NCBI RefSeq assembly: GCF_963169125.1 | Contig: NC_084793.1 | Coordinates: 134,890,297 to 134,954,296, forward strand | Direction: 5' to 3' | Length of the DNA: 64,000 bases | From: Humulus lupulus | Taxonomy: Eukaryota; Streptophyta; Magnoliopsida; Rosales; Cannabaceae | Part shown: in pieces, positions 1 to 10,840 of the stretch | Position numbering within the stretch: the first letter of the stretch is position 1 | Layout of the letters: every line of letters starts with the position of its first letter | Made by a program: the position numbers and the translations under genes | Notes under the pieces: model-generated | Told to the model about the DNA's origin: nothing | The model's input: only the letters and a program-made list of their open reading frames with translations | The model's database searches: none

Positions 1-515
1 TCAAAAGATTTAATAAACATGAACAGGAGTTCATGAACACTCAAGATTTAGGTTGATCTATAAATGATCATCAGTTATGATATGAATTACAAGTCTTTAT
101 TATTAAATGGTTTTTGGATAAAGACTTTAATTCATATCGGTCCATGTCATATATAATCAGATTATATAAAGCACCTTTACCGAGATGTCTTTCCACATCA
201 ATAATCCGAATCTAGATTATTTGTATCATTATGATACTCAGTAAACCGTACTTACAACTCCAATTAAAGAATTCCATAAATTTATTTTGTTGTTGTTGAC
301 TATTTTTATTCATTCATGTGATCTTAATTCTCTTGTACTAATACAAGATCACATCCTCAATAATGAATATGGAATATGGAATTTTTCTGATATTTACAAA
401 ATTATTCAAACAAGAATTTAACAATATAAATATGACAATAATAATAAACCATTGTATTTATTTATTCATAGAAAAAACAAATGTCTTTACATGCTTTTAG
501 GACACACTCCTAACA
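1..515 (-). mobile_element. Ty1/copia-type LTR, partial (runs off the left edge)
   Basis: Read on the minus strand this AT-rich block begins TGTTAGGAGTGTGTCCTAAA at base 515, a start typical of plant copia LTRs, and continues without a visible LTR end, PBS or ORF to the window edge. At 516 the sequence switches to Tekay LTR (equivalent to 8141 in the intact copy), so the element landed inside the Tekay-1 3' LTR. ACCTG at 516-520 would be one copy of the target duplication; the other copy lies outside. Whether this is a solo LTR or one end of a full element cannot be seen. Confidence 0.72.
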
Positions 516-2898
516 ACCTGCACCACAGAGCATCTGTGAGCCGAAGCCCAGCAAGAAAACCCACAAACAGATAACATATGCAAAACATACACCAAGCATA
601 TATAACAGGCCATCAATAGGCTAACACATACGGCCAAGCCGTCCCAGACGCTTTACCAGGCTCTGGGTTCGCGATCCACACCGTGAGGATATCCCAGGTA
701 TCCTTTAGGGACTCACCCTGGAAACTCGCACTCCACGTGCTCAGCGCTGCTCCCGGCCCCTTGCTGTACTCGGCCTTGAACTCAACATGCCTAACGCCGT
801 TCCCGGCCCCTGTCGACCTCGGCCTACACCGTTCCCGGCTCTTGCCGATCATTCACATAATTGCACTCATATCATAATAAACAAGTACAGAATACTAGCA
901 AATACAATAAAAGGGGCAATGCCCTGCAATTCAAACACATTGGGCTCAGCCCTGCATATAAGCTCTATGGGAACAAGGGTTTTCTTACCTGAGTCCCGAG
1001 CTCTCCGAGCACCGATGTCCCGAGCACAGTTCTCTAAATTGAGCCTCGCCGAAACCCTAGTCACAACACATTAATAATATCCATCCATCAAGTTCTAATC
1101 CAATAAATAACTTTGAGCTATAACCCTAACCTCCGGGACCTTGAATTCTATCAATCTGGGTGATAAAATCCATCCCGAGCCTAAACACCTTAAAAACGCA
1201 AGCTGGCATTAAGAGCCGCGACCCTACCCACAAGCGCTGTGGCTAGCCTCAAAACAGAGGCTAGCACCACACTGCCACCCACACGGGCCGCGGCACGCAT
1301 AAAACTTCTCGGCCTCCCATGGCCGCGCGCGCACACTGGCCGTGGCGTGCCCATCCTAGGGCCGTGGCCTTCACCTCCAAACCCAGAATTTTCATCATCT
1401 TCCCTGCATTTTTCCTCAAACAAACTCACCCAAAGCTTATCTAACAGCCCCAGATATTCAACACAAGCATCCAGCTCAGTATCAACATCAAAACCCATCA
1501 AAATCTGCTTCAAAACTCAATTAAAGCATTCAAGAACAGATCAAAGTTAACTAACATGCAAACTCTAGCAAACCAGCAACAATTCTAAACATAACCTTTA
1601 TAATTAAAGCTTACCCTTGCTTGAAAAAGCCTCAGAACCAATTCCCTATGCTCCAAGCTTCAAGCTCCCCTGAATCCCTAGCTGCAATCCCTTAGCTTCA
1701 ACTTAGTTTCCCCCAAGTTTTCCTTGAGTTTGTCTTAGAGAGTGAAAGAGAGAGGAAGATGAAAGCTATCTTCAGCTGAGAAGGAAAGTGTATGTCGGTT
1801 TCTCCAAGTTTCCCAACTATTCCTCTACTTTGTTTTATTTAACTTAATCTATGTGGTTACCTCAAGGCTCGGGGTACCAAAACGTCCCCGAGGGCAAAAT
1901 GGTAAATTTCCCCAATATTCCCTCCTAGACATTCTATCCTCAAATATATCTCCAAATATTTATTTTCACAGCCCGATAACCCCATAACACATCTAATACC
2001 CGATCTACCCCTCGACTCCCCCCGAGTCGGAATCTCAACCCTGTTGTGACTTTCTGGCTAACCGCTCCCCAGGACTGTCACGGATCGTGCTGCACAGACA
2101 AATCACATATATATATATCATTTATCGCATCTATACCCCTTGTTGACCCAGGATTTGGCCAACTGACACGGAGTCAGAATATGCTTGATATGAATGAATA
2201 TGTAGAGAAGAACGTAATGACAAAAAGTAATAACAACACGATATTTTTATAGTGGTTCGCCCCCAGGATCTTGTAATAACCTACGTCCACTTAGACTGTT
2301 ATTGATATGAGAACCAAAGGAGTGATCAAAGAACAAGGGTTCAATGAGTTTCACTAACCTCTCAAGAACAATACAATATCACTAGGAGAATTACTATAGT
2401 CTCAAATGATTCAAAAGCCAAAAAGTCCCTTCCTTGAGCTATCTTTTGCTATTTATAGGCTCAAGGGGGATTACATAAGATCGTTACAGATATTCTTTCC
2501 TGAATAATCGAATACTCAGGAGATTGTGTGAGTTAAATTCGGGATTTACAAAGATCTTCTCATTAATGTTGCTTTGTATGCGGAACTATCGACCAGACTG
2601 GTCGCAGGTAAGACTAGGCTGCTTACTGCTTCTAATGCATCTTCTGGTCGATACTCTAGCAAAACTTTTCCAGGTGTCAGCCACGTGTCCAGGGATCACT
2701 TGCCACATCATCAATGCTAATTTTTTGGATAACACCCCTAATATCCAAACGGGGCCCACATGCACATTTAACTCAACTAAACGTGCATCATTATCATATA
2801 TTCACATAAATCCACATATTAACATATTAAATCATTTATTGATCTCCTGGCACACTAATCAAGGCCCTAAGCCTTATTAGCAAATTCGGGTCGTTACA
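516..2898 (-). repeat. 3' LTR of Tekay-1, truncated and interrupted
   Basis: Matches 8141-9956 base for base over long stretches. About 348 bp equivalent to 7793-8140 are missing here because the copia LTR starts at 515. A 594-bp solo LTR is inserted at 2141-2734. Relative to the 5' LTR it lacks about 23 bp near 1172, between two short direct repeats (CCCGAGCCT). It ends in TCGTTACA at 2898, so its minus-strand start is TGTAACGACCC. Confidence 0.93.
2141..2734 (-). mobile_element. Solo LTR (594 bp) with CCCCT target duplication
   Basis: Insertion absent from the sister LTR of Tekay-1. It has TG...CA termini (TGTTGACCC to GGATAACA) and exact 5-bp duplications CCCCT at 2136-2140 and 2735-2739. 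A TATA box reads on the minus strand at 2450-2457 (CCTATAAATAG context), giving the orientation. No PBS, polypurine tract or ORF is present, so it is a solo LTR left by LTR-LTR recombination, or less likely a very small non-autonomous element. Superfamily not determined. Confidence 0.88.
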
Positions 2899-2912
2899 AC
2901 TATCCCTTCCTT
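2899..2912 (-). other. Polypurine tract of Tekay-1
   Basis: On the minus strand the bases next to the 3' LTR are purine-rich (GGAAGGGATAGT), as expected for the primer of plus-strand DNA synthesis. It lies between the chromodomain stop codon at 2934 and the LTR edge at 2898. Confidence 0.75.
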
Positions 2913-2933
2913 ACAGAAATTTCATCCTCGAAA

Positions 2934-4124
2934 TTACTTGAACAACTCGGGATACCGCTCCCTCATCTCTGACTCAAGTTCCCATGTCGCCTCCTCAACC
3001 TTGCTGTTTCTCCACAGCACTTTCACCAAGGCGATGGTCTTGCTCCGCAAGACTTTATCTTTTCGATCAAGAATCTGAACCGGCTTCTCCTCATAAGACA
3101 AATCCTGATCAAGCTCCAGATTCTCAAAACTTAGAACATGCGTCGAATCTGACATATACTTCCAGAGCATGGACACATGGAAAACATCATGAACCTCTGA
3201 TAAAGCCAGAGGCATCGCTAATCTGTAAGCTACCTCACCTACCCGTTCCAGAATCTCGAAGGGGCCAACAAACCTAGGGCTCAGCTTGCCTCGAACACCA
3301 AACCGTTTCACACCTCTCATGGGTGAAACCCTTAGGAACACATGATCACTAACCTGAAATTCCACGCTCCTGTGTTTCAGGTCTGAATAACTTTTCTGTC
3401 GACTCTGGGAGGCGAGCATATGCGCTCTAATCTTCTCAATCGCCTTATTGGTCCTCTGAACCATCTCTGGACCCAGATATCTCCTCTCACCTGTCTCATC
3501 CCAATGAATAGGTGATCTACACTTTCTTCCATAAAGCATCTCGTACGGAGCCACTCCGATGGTCGCCTGGTAACTGTTGTTGTACGAGAACTTGATCAAA
3601 GGGAGATACTTACTCCACGATCCCCCTAAATCTAGCACACATGCTCGCAACATATCCTCCAATATTTGAATCATCCTCTCAGACTGTCCATCCGTCTGAG
3701 GATGATAAGCGGTACTAAACCGTAACTGCGTGCCCATAGCCTTCTGTAGACTCTCCCAAAGCTTGGAAGTGAAGGTGGGGTCTCTGTCGGATACTATCGT
3801 CCTCGGAGCCCCATGAAGTCGAACAATCTCCTTCACATACAACTCAGCGTACTGCTCCACAGTATAAGTTGACCTAACAGGCAAAAAGTGGGCGGACTTA
3901 GTACACCTATCCACAATCACCCACACCGAGTCATGCTGTCCCACAGTTCTCGATAACCCAACCACAAAGTCCATAGTAGTGTCTTCCCACTTCCATTATG
4001 GGATCCCTAGAGGCTGCAGCAGCCCTGTTGGCCTCTGATGCTCAGTCTTAACCTGCTGGCAAGTTAAGCACTTGGCCACATAATCCACCACATCCCTCTT
4101 CATGCCCGACCACCAATACAGAGC
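2934..4124 (-). pseudogene. pol: Tekay-1 integrase with C-terminal chromodomain
   Basis: Third part of the gag-pol frame. Before the stop at 4125 the [11 protein letters not shown] segment provides the two His of the zinc finger, and after it KCLTCQQVK supplies CxxC. The catalytic core has Asp in MDFVVGL, Asp in VSDRDPTF and Glu in GQSERMIQ, so the DDE triad is intact. The GPY/F-like stretch FVGPFEILERVG is followed by the chromodomain-like tail PVQILDRKDKVLRS...EEATWELE, which targets insertion to heterochromatin in chromoviruses. The motif YEMLYGRKCRSP is characteristic of Tekay/Del. Stops at 4125-4127 and 3996-3998 break the frame. It ends YPELFK at 2934. Confidence 0.93.
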
Positions 4125-5915
4125 TCACAAGTCCTGGTACATCTTCGTCGTACCTGGGTGCAAAGAATAGGGAGTGGTATGCGATTCATCTAAGATCTCT
4201 CGCCGGATATCAGAATCCATCGGAACGCAAATCCGACCCTTGTACTTCAGTAACCCCATCTCTGAAATGGAAAAGTCCTTAGTCACTCCGACTAAGGCAC
4301 TCTCCCTATGACCTCTCAACTGGGAATCTTTCCCTTGCGCTTCCTTGATCCTCTCAAGGAGTGTAGACTGAAGAGTGATGTTGGCCAACTGATGAACCAC
4401 TAACTCTATACCTGCTCTGGTCATCTCCTCAGCTAACTTATCTGATATCTGCCTCGAACTAAACAACTGTCCTGGGCCTTTCCGAATCAATGCATCAACC
4501 ACTACATTAGCCTTCCCAGGATGGTATAGGATATCATAATCATAATCCTTAACCAACTCTAGCCACCACCTCTGGCACATATTCAGGTCCTTCTTAGTAA
4601 AGAAATACTTTAGGCTCTTATGGTCGGTGTATATCTTGCACTTCTCACCATAAAGATAATGCCTCCAAATCTTAAGTGCAAACACCACCGCTGCCAACTC
4701 TAGATCATGCGTAGGATATCTCTGTTCATATTCATTTAATTGTCTCGATGCATAGGCTATCACCTTACCAGCTTGCATCAGCACGCACCCCAAACCCTGT
4801 CTGGATGCATCACAATAAACCACAAACTTTTCATTCTCTGTCGGCAAGCTTAACACTAGTGCAATGATCAGTTGCCACTTCAATTCCTTAAAACTGTTCT
4901 CACATCTGTCCGTCCAGACATACCTTTTCTTCTTCTTTGCCAGTTCTGTCAATGGCATAGCTATTTTGGAGAACCCCTCAACAAACCGCTGATAATACCC
5001 TGCTAAACCCAGAAAGCTTCTCACTTTAGGAACACTGCTCGGTCTAGGCCAATCTCTGACCGCCTCAATCTTACTTGGGTCAACCAGAATCCCCTCCTTA
5101 CTGACAATATGGCCCAGAAATGTAACTTGTGGAAACCAGAACTCACACTTACTGAACTTAGCATATAACTTATGCTCTCTCAACCACTGTAGAACCAGCC
5201 GTAGATGCTGCTTGTGCTCTGTCTCTGACCGAGAGTACACTAGAATGTCGTCGATGAATATAATCACAAACTTTTCCAGAGAATCCTTAAAAACCCTATT
5301 CATCATGTCCATGAAGGCTGCTTGGGCATTGGTTAATCCAAAGGACATGACCAGGAATTCATAATGCCCATACCTCGTTCGGAAAGCAGTCTTTGGTATG
5401 TCCTCCTCTTTAATCCTTAACTGATGATAACCTGATCGGAGATCTATCTTGGAAAACACTGTTCTTCCCTGTAACTGGTCAAATAAATTGTCGATCCTAG
5501 GCAGTGGATACTTGTTCTTAATGGTTAACTTGTTTAGCTCCCTATAATCAATACACATCCTAAAGGATCCATCCTTCTTTTTAACGAACAACACTGGAGC
5601 ACCCCATGGCGAGAAACTTGGTCTGATGAACCCCAAATCAAGTAACTCCTGCAACTGAATCTTCAACTCCTTTAACTCCGCTGGAGCCATTCTATAAGGT
5701 GTCCTAGATAATGGCTCCGCTCTTGGTACCAACTCTATAACAAAGTCAATCTCCCGCAGCGGCGGCAACCCTGGTAGATCTACTGGAAACAAATCCAGGA
5801 ACTCACACACCGATCTAGTCTCACCCGGTCCAACCGACACCACCCTAGAGGTATCCACAACGCTCGCTAGGAATCCTATGCAACCTTCTTGCATCAGGTC
5901 TCTAGCCTTCAATGC
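4125..5915 (-). pseudogene. pol: Tekay-1 reverse transcriptase and RNase H
   Basis: Open for almost 600 codons. RT signatures in order: [20 protein letters not shown], the [11 protein letters not shown] motif, and the catalytic FIDDILVYS near 5240. RNase H follows: [11 protein letters not shown] (first catalytic Asp) near 4825, [17 protein letters not shown] and [10 protein letters not shown]. The region then runs into the integrase zinc finger. It is in the same frame as gag upstream and integrase downstream, interrupted only by TAA at 5916-5918 and TGA at 4125-4127. All visible RT and RNase H catalytic residues are kept, so damage is limited to nonsense changes. Confidence 0.95.
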
Positions 5916-6914
5916 TTAAATCGTTAGTACTCGCGGTCCACTAACTGTCCCCACAAACACAAAGGGTACCTCCTCTTCTGGTTCAAAAGTCACCATTCTG
6001 CGCTTGCAGTCAATCGTTGCCCCATACTTTGATAGCCAATCCATCCCTAGAATCATATCAAAATCATCAATCTCTAATTCAATCAAATCAACAGACAGTT
6101 CCCTTCCATCTACCTCTACTGGCAATGCTCTAATCCACTTCCTAGAGAATACCAATTCTCCCATTGGCAACAAAGTCTGAAATCCCCTAGCATACACACC
6201 ACTAGGTCTACAAAGCTGATCTATCACTCTAGCAGATACAAATGAAAGAGTAGCCCCTGAATCAAACAATGCAGTATACAGAGAACCCGCACTAGAGATC
6301 TGACCTGTCACAACTGAGGGGCTAGCCTCTGCCTCGGTCTGTGTCAAAGTGAATACCCTGGTAGGAGCAAGATTGTCACTCTGCCTCTGATCCTCCTTCT
6401 TAACTTGAGGGAAATCCCTCTTCAGATGACTGGCACTCCCACAAACAAAGCAGGCCCTGATCCTGCACTCACCCTGATGTCGTCGCCTGCACCGCGGACA
6501 CACTGGAAAACTCCTCCAGTTGTCACTGCCACCCTGACGGCCAGTGGAAGCACCCCGTGCCCTCCTATCTGAACTGGGAGGAACAAAGAAATCTGGGGCC
6601 TTCCTCTTCTGCTCACTAAAGCCACCACCATGACTGGACCCAACGAAAGGAGGCACTGTCCTCCTGGCATCGCACCTAACAGCGCTTTCCTTCCAAATAT
6701 GATCTTCAACCCTCTCAGCAGTAAGAGCCTTGTCCACAACTTGGCCATAAGTAGTAGTCTCTGGATCCAAAGTAATATTCACATCGCGGGCAATCATAAC
6801 ATTCAACCCCCGTACAAACCTGTCCCTTCTTACCGCATCAGTCGGCACTAAATCTGGCGTGAACTTCGCCAATCTGTCAAACTTTATAGCATACTTTGTC
6901 ACTATCGATCGGTT
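5916..6914 (-). pseudogene. gag-pro: Tekay-1 gag C-terminal part and aspartic protease
   Basis: Continues the gag frame after the stop at 6915. It carries the capsid end (TKYAIKFDRLAKF..RFVRGL), a basic linker and a CCHC zinc knuckle whose last position is Phe instead of Cys (CFVCGSASHLKRDF, near 6415-6460). The protease follows with active-site ALFDSGATLSFV near 6260 and the flap/Ile-Leu-Gly segment DMILGMDWL near 6035. Family members cleave the Gag-Pol polyprotein. Loss of the fourth knuckle ligand should weaken RNA packaging. It ends at TAA 5916-5918, in frame with RT. Confidence 0.93.
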
Positions 6915-7466
6915 CTAAGTCAGGTTGATAAACTCATCAACCTTCGCAGCTCGAACTGCCACACTGTAATACTTCTCGTTAAACAAGTTTCTGAACTCTT
7001 CCCAAGTCATAACTGATACATCCCTTCTCTGAACCACCATGTCCCACCATATGCGGGCATCCTCTCTAAACATGTAGCTAGCACAAGCTACCCTCTCATT
7101 CCCCTGAACTCTCATAAAATCCAGAATCGAGGAAGTCATATTCATCCACTGCTCCACCCGCAGTGGGTCTGATCCACCCTCGAAGGTGGGAGGATGCTGC
7201 TTCCTGAACCTCTCATACAAAGGTTCCCACTTATTCTCCATGGCAGACTGCACTGGCACTGGCGCTGCAACCTGCTGCACTGGCAGCCCAGTAACCTGAG
7301 GTGGGGCCTGCTGCCTCAACTGTCGCAACTCTTTCTCTGTTCGATGCAGTCTCACTTCCATCTCAGCAGACATCTCTTGCCAATTCTGTGGGGCAGGTGG
7401 AGGGTCCTGACCCTGGTTGTCATCCTCGGCCCTACTGCCGCGGAGTCTAGCTGATTACCGAGGCAT
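6915..7466 (-). pseudogene. gag: Tekay-1 gag N-terminal part (capsid)
   Basis: I place the original start at 7466 (MPR), because the frame from there leads directly into the well-conserved gag. TAA at 7455-7457 follows three codons later, and TAG at 6915-6917 ends this part. The coiled-coil-like start SAEMEVRLHRTEKELRQLRQ is followed by the retrotransposon gag signature FRKQHPPTFEGGSDPLRVEQW and WEEFRNLFNEKYYS. The product would be the capsid shell protein of the cytoplasmic virus-like particle. Confidence 0.9.
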
Positions 7467-7777
7467 CTCAACAAATATGCCTTCAACCAACGACGCCACT
7501 CATCAGGCATGATAACATCATCCAAAATCCACCTCCCACACATTAGCCATCCGCAAGCAATAACTCATATAGCATATAATACACAACGGGCCATGCCCTG
7601 GCATCATGCATATGTTAACTCATTCATCATGCTCTATATAAGATAAGCAGGCAAACAGGGCATTCAAACACATATTCAGGCATATAAGTCAATCTTACCA
7701 ACCAACCCTGAGTCGAGCTTGTCACTGACAGCGAGTGTACATGTTCGGTCAATCTCCAGAACCAATAACCTTGGATC
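7467..7777 (-). other. Untranslated leader of Tekay-1
   Basis: About 310 bp between the PBS and the inferred gag start. It holds the packaging-leader position but no ORF, hairpin or repeat that I can support. Confidence 0.6.
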
Positions 7778-7789
7778 GCTTTGATACCA
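7778..7789 (-). other. Primer binding site, initiator Met tRNA type
   Basis: The minus strand reads TGGTATCAAAGC three bases inside the 5' LTR edge. It differs at one base from TGGTATCAGAGC, the complement of the 3' end of plant initiator methionine tRNA. This fixes the element's polarity and the 5' LTR boundary. Confidence 0.9.
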
Positions 7790-7792
7790 AGT

Positions 7793-9956
7793 TGTAACGC
7801 CCTACTTCCTTAGAGCCGTTACTCAGTCTAAAAACGTGCATTCAACTCGCTAATCGAGGTTTTAGGTCAAATAGTGTAACTAAGCCATAAACAGAGGAAA
7901 AACTTTAGAAATAGTATCTTTTCATTGATAATCATAAAAGTTTAACACTTGGGATCCCAAAATACAGTTTAGAAACATTTACAACATATAAATTGAACCA
8001 AGTCGACTAAATGACAAAATCTAGGTTTATTTACAAACATCTCCCAAAATCCACTGGCAGTGGCAGCCAGGCTGGCCAAACATGTACACGCCACTTCATG
8101 CCTGCTACACTCATGGTTGGTTGGCTTTCTTCTTACCCTTACCGGCACCACAGAGCATCTGTGAGCTGAAGCCTAGCAAGAAAACCCACAAATAGATAAC
8201 ATATGCAAAACATACACCAAGCATATATAACAGGCCATTAATAGTCTAACACATATGGCCAAGCCATCCCAGACGCTTTACCAGGCTCTGGGTTCGCGGT
8301 CCACACCGTGAGGATATCCCAGGTATCCTTTAGGGATTGGCCCTGGCAACTCGCACTCTACGTGCTCAACGCTACTCCCGGCCCCTTGCCGTACTCAGCC
8401 TTGCACTCAACGTTCCTAACGCCGTTCCCGGCCCTTTGCTGTTCCCGGCCCCTGCTGATCTCGGCCTACACCGTTCCTGGCTCTTGCCGATCATTCACAT
8501 AATTGCACTCATATCATAATAAACAAGTACAAAATACTAGCAAATACAATCAAAGGGGCTACGCCCTGCAATTCAAACACATTGGGCTCAGCCCTGCATA
8601 CAAGCTTTATGGGAACAAGGGTTTTCTTACCTGAGTCCCGAGCTCTCGGAGCACCGATGTCCCGAGCACAGTCCTCTAACTTGAGCCTCGCCAAAACCCT
8701 AGTCACAACACATTAACAATATATATCCATCAAGTTCTAATCCAATAAATAACTTTGAGCTATAACCCTAACCTCCGGGACCTTGAATTCTATCAATCCG
8801 GGTGATAAAATCCATCCCGAGCCTTAACCATTGAGTTCCCGAGCCTAAACACCCTTAAAAACGCAAGCTGGCACTAAGAGTTGTGGCTCTACCCACAAGC
8901 GCTGCGGCTAGCCTCAAAACAGAGGCTAGCACCACACTGCCACCCACACAGGCCGCGGCGCGCGTCACCAAGCGCCGCGGTGCGCATGAAACTTCTCGGC
9001 CACGGCGCGCCCATCCTAGGGCCGTGGCCCTCACCTCCAAACCCAGAATTTTCATCATCTTTCCTGCATTTTTCCTCAAACAACCTCACCCAAAGCTTAT
9101 CTAACAGCCCCAGATATTTAACACAAGCATCCAGCTCAGTATCAACATCAAAACCCATCAAAATCTGCTTCAAAACTCAATTAAAGCACTCAAGAACAGA
9201 TCAAACTTAACTAACATGCAAACTCTAGCAAACTAGCAGCAATTCTAAACATAACCTTTATAATTAAAGCTTACCCTTGCTGGAAAAAGCCTCAGAACCA
9301 ATTCCCTATGCTCCAAGCTTCAAGCTCCCCTGAATCCCTAGCTGCAATCCCTTAGCTTCAACTTAGTTTCCCCCAAGTTTTCCTTGAGTTTGTCTTAGAG
9401 AGTGAAAGAGAGAGGAAGATGAAAGCTATCTTCAGCTGAGAAGGAAAGTGTATGTCGGTTTCTCCAAGTTTCCCAACTATTCCTCTACTTTGTTTTATTT
9501 AACTTAATCTATGTGGTTACCTCAAGGCTCGGGGTACCAAAACGTCCCCGAGGGCAAAATGGTAAATTTCCCCAATATTCCCTCCTAGACATTCTATCCT
9601 CAAATATATCTCCAAATATTTATTTTCACAGCCCGATAACCCCATAACACATCTAATACCCGATCTACCCCTCGACTCGCCCCGAGTCAGAATCTCAACC
9701 CTGTTGTGACTTTCTGGCTAACCGCTCCCCAGGACTGTCTCGGATCGTGCTGCACAGACATATCGCATATATATATCATTTATCGCATCTATACCCCTAA
9801 TATCCAAACGGGGCCCACATGCACATTTAACTCAACTAAACATGCATCATTATTATATATTCAGATAAATCCACATATTAACATATTAAATCATTTATTG
9901 CCCTCCTGGCACACTAATCAAGCCCTAAGCCTTATTAGCAAATTCGGGTCGTTACA
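7793..9956 (-). repeat. 5' LTR of Tekay-1 (2164 bp)
   Basis: Complete LTR with TGTAAC...GTTACA ends in plus-strand reading, that is a short terminal inverted repeat. Its partner is 516-2898. It contains GC-rich coding-like stretches near 8880-9010 but no convincing ORF. Unlike the 3' LTR it is not interrupted. Confidence 0.95.
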
Positions 9957-10783
9957 GAAGTCAACTAGGCCTAAACCCCCTAGGGGTGGTTGGCCTGGCC
10001 CTAGCCCCCTAGGGGTGGTTGGACTGACCCCAAACCCTAGGAGTGGTTGGCCTAGCATGCTCATGAGCCACATGGGATGGTCAGCCCACCTTATTCTTCA
10101 TAGGGTGTTCAGCCTAAACTCCCAAATACACTCTGCTGGATAAAGTTCACGCTTGTTCAAGCTGAAATCAATAGGCCTAGCACCCAGAATATCAACAGGC
10201 CTAGCATCCAGAAGATCAACAGGCCTAACACCTATGCTCTAAAGGGTCATCGAGCCTAACACCTAAGTCTCATAGACCAACCAAGAGTTAGCATTTTCCC
10301 GATGGTTTCAATTGTGCATCGTCAACCACGATCCAGGGAAACGACAAGAAGACCCACGATCTCATAATCATGGGAAGGTGGACACGTATCTCCACTCCCA
10401 ATGATCATGTACCAAACCATGATCCCCAGTCTTGCTGATCATGTAAGAGCTCCTGAGTACTATAAATAAAGGACCCAGGGCTTCATTTAAGGGGATTTGA
10501 TTTTGAAAAAGGAGAGACTTTGGGATCGATCATTTGATTAACTTCTGGGCAAATCCATTATGAGTGAACTCTTTAGTTCATCTTTGTAATTGTCAATTGA
10601 GTGATTCAATACTAAATACTAAGTGGATTAGGTTAATACTGTACATCATAATAGGGCTGAACCACTATAAATTTCTGTAAGTTTTGTTTAGATATTTTTA
10701 CTCTGTCGTATATTTACATTTATATCGTTCAAAAGGTGTCGTATATCGTACATACGACTGTTGGCCAATTTCACAGGTCAACA
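9957..10783 (+). repeat. 5' LTR of Tat-A (first ~132 bp displaced by Tekay-1)
   Basis: Aligns with 35529-36250 of the 3' LTR and ends at the same GGTCAACA. It has a TATA box TATAAATA at 10461-10468. It is about 100 bp longer than the matching part of the 3' LTR. Part of the excess is a 24-bp unit (ATCAACAGGCCTAGCA core) present three times near 10168-10238 and once in the 3' LTR. Repeated words of the form TAGGGGTGGTTGG lie near its front. Confidence 0.92.
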
Positions 10784-10786
10784 TTT

Positions 10787-10803
10787 TGGTGCTTTCGTTG
10801 AGA
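10787..10803 (+). other. Primer binding site of Tat-A
   Basis: TGGTGCTTTCGTTGAGA starts three bases after the LTR end. The same site, with CATTGAG or CATTCAG, follows the 5' LTRs of Tat-B and of the partial Tat near 56519, so the position is conserved. I cannot name the primer tRNA from memory with certainty. Confidence 0.82.
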
Positions 10804-10840
10804 GTACGAAATCAAAAAACATACTTTCATCAGTTTTACG

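Larger units (their letters stand above)
516..9956 (-). mobile_element. Tekay-1: Ty3/gypsy chromovirus (Tekay/Del lineage), nearly full length
   Basis: Layout on the minus strand is 5' LTR (7793-9956), PBS, gag-PR-RT-RNase H-INT-chromodomain in one frame, polypurine tract, 3' LTR (516-2898, cut at its far end by the copia LTR). The two LTRs are nearly identical over their shared length, so the copy is fairly young. It is inserted in the 5' LTR of Tat-A; GAAGT at 9957-9961 is the presumed target duplication, its partner being outside the window. Five in-frame stops and no frameshift separate the copy from an open gag-pol frame. Confidence 0.95.

Noticed and set aside
1190..1550. Overlapping ORFs of about 100 codons on both strands in the Tekay LTR (also 8855-9210)
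   Set aside because: GC-rich LTR sequence gives chance frames; they differ between the two LTR copies and match no family.
7778..7789. tRNA gene fragment
   Set aside because: Only the 12-bp PBS complementary to a tRNA 3' end; no cloverleaf around it.
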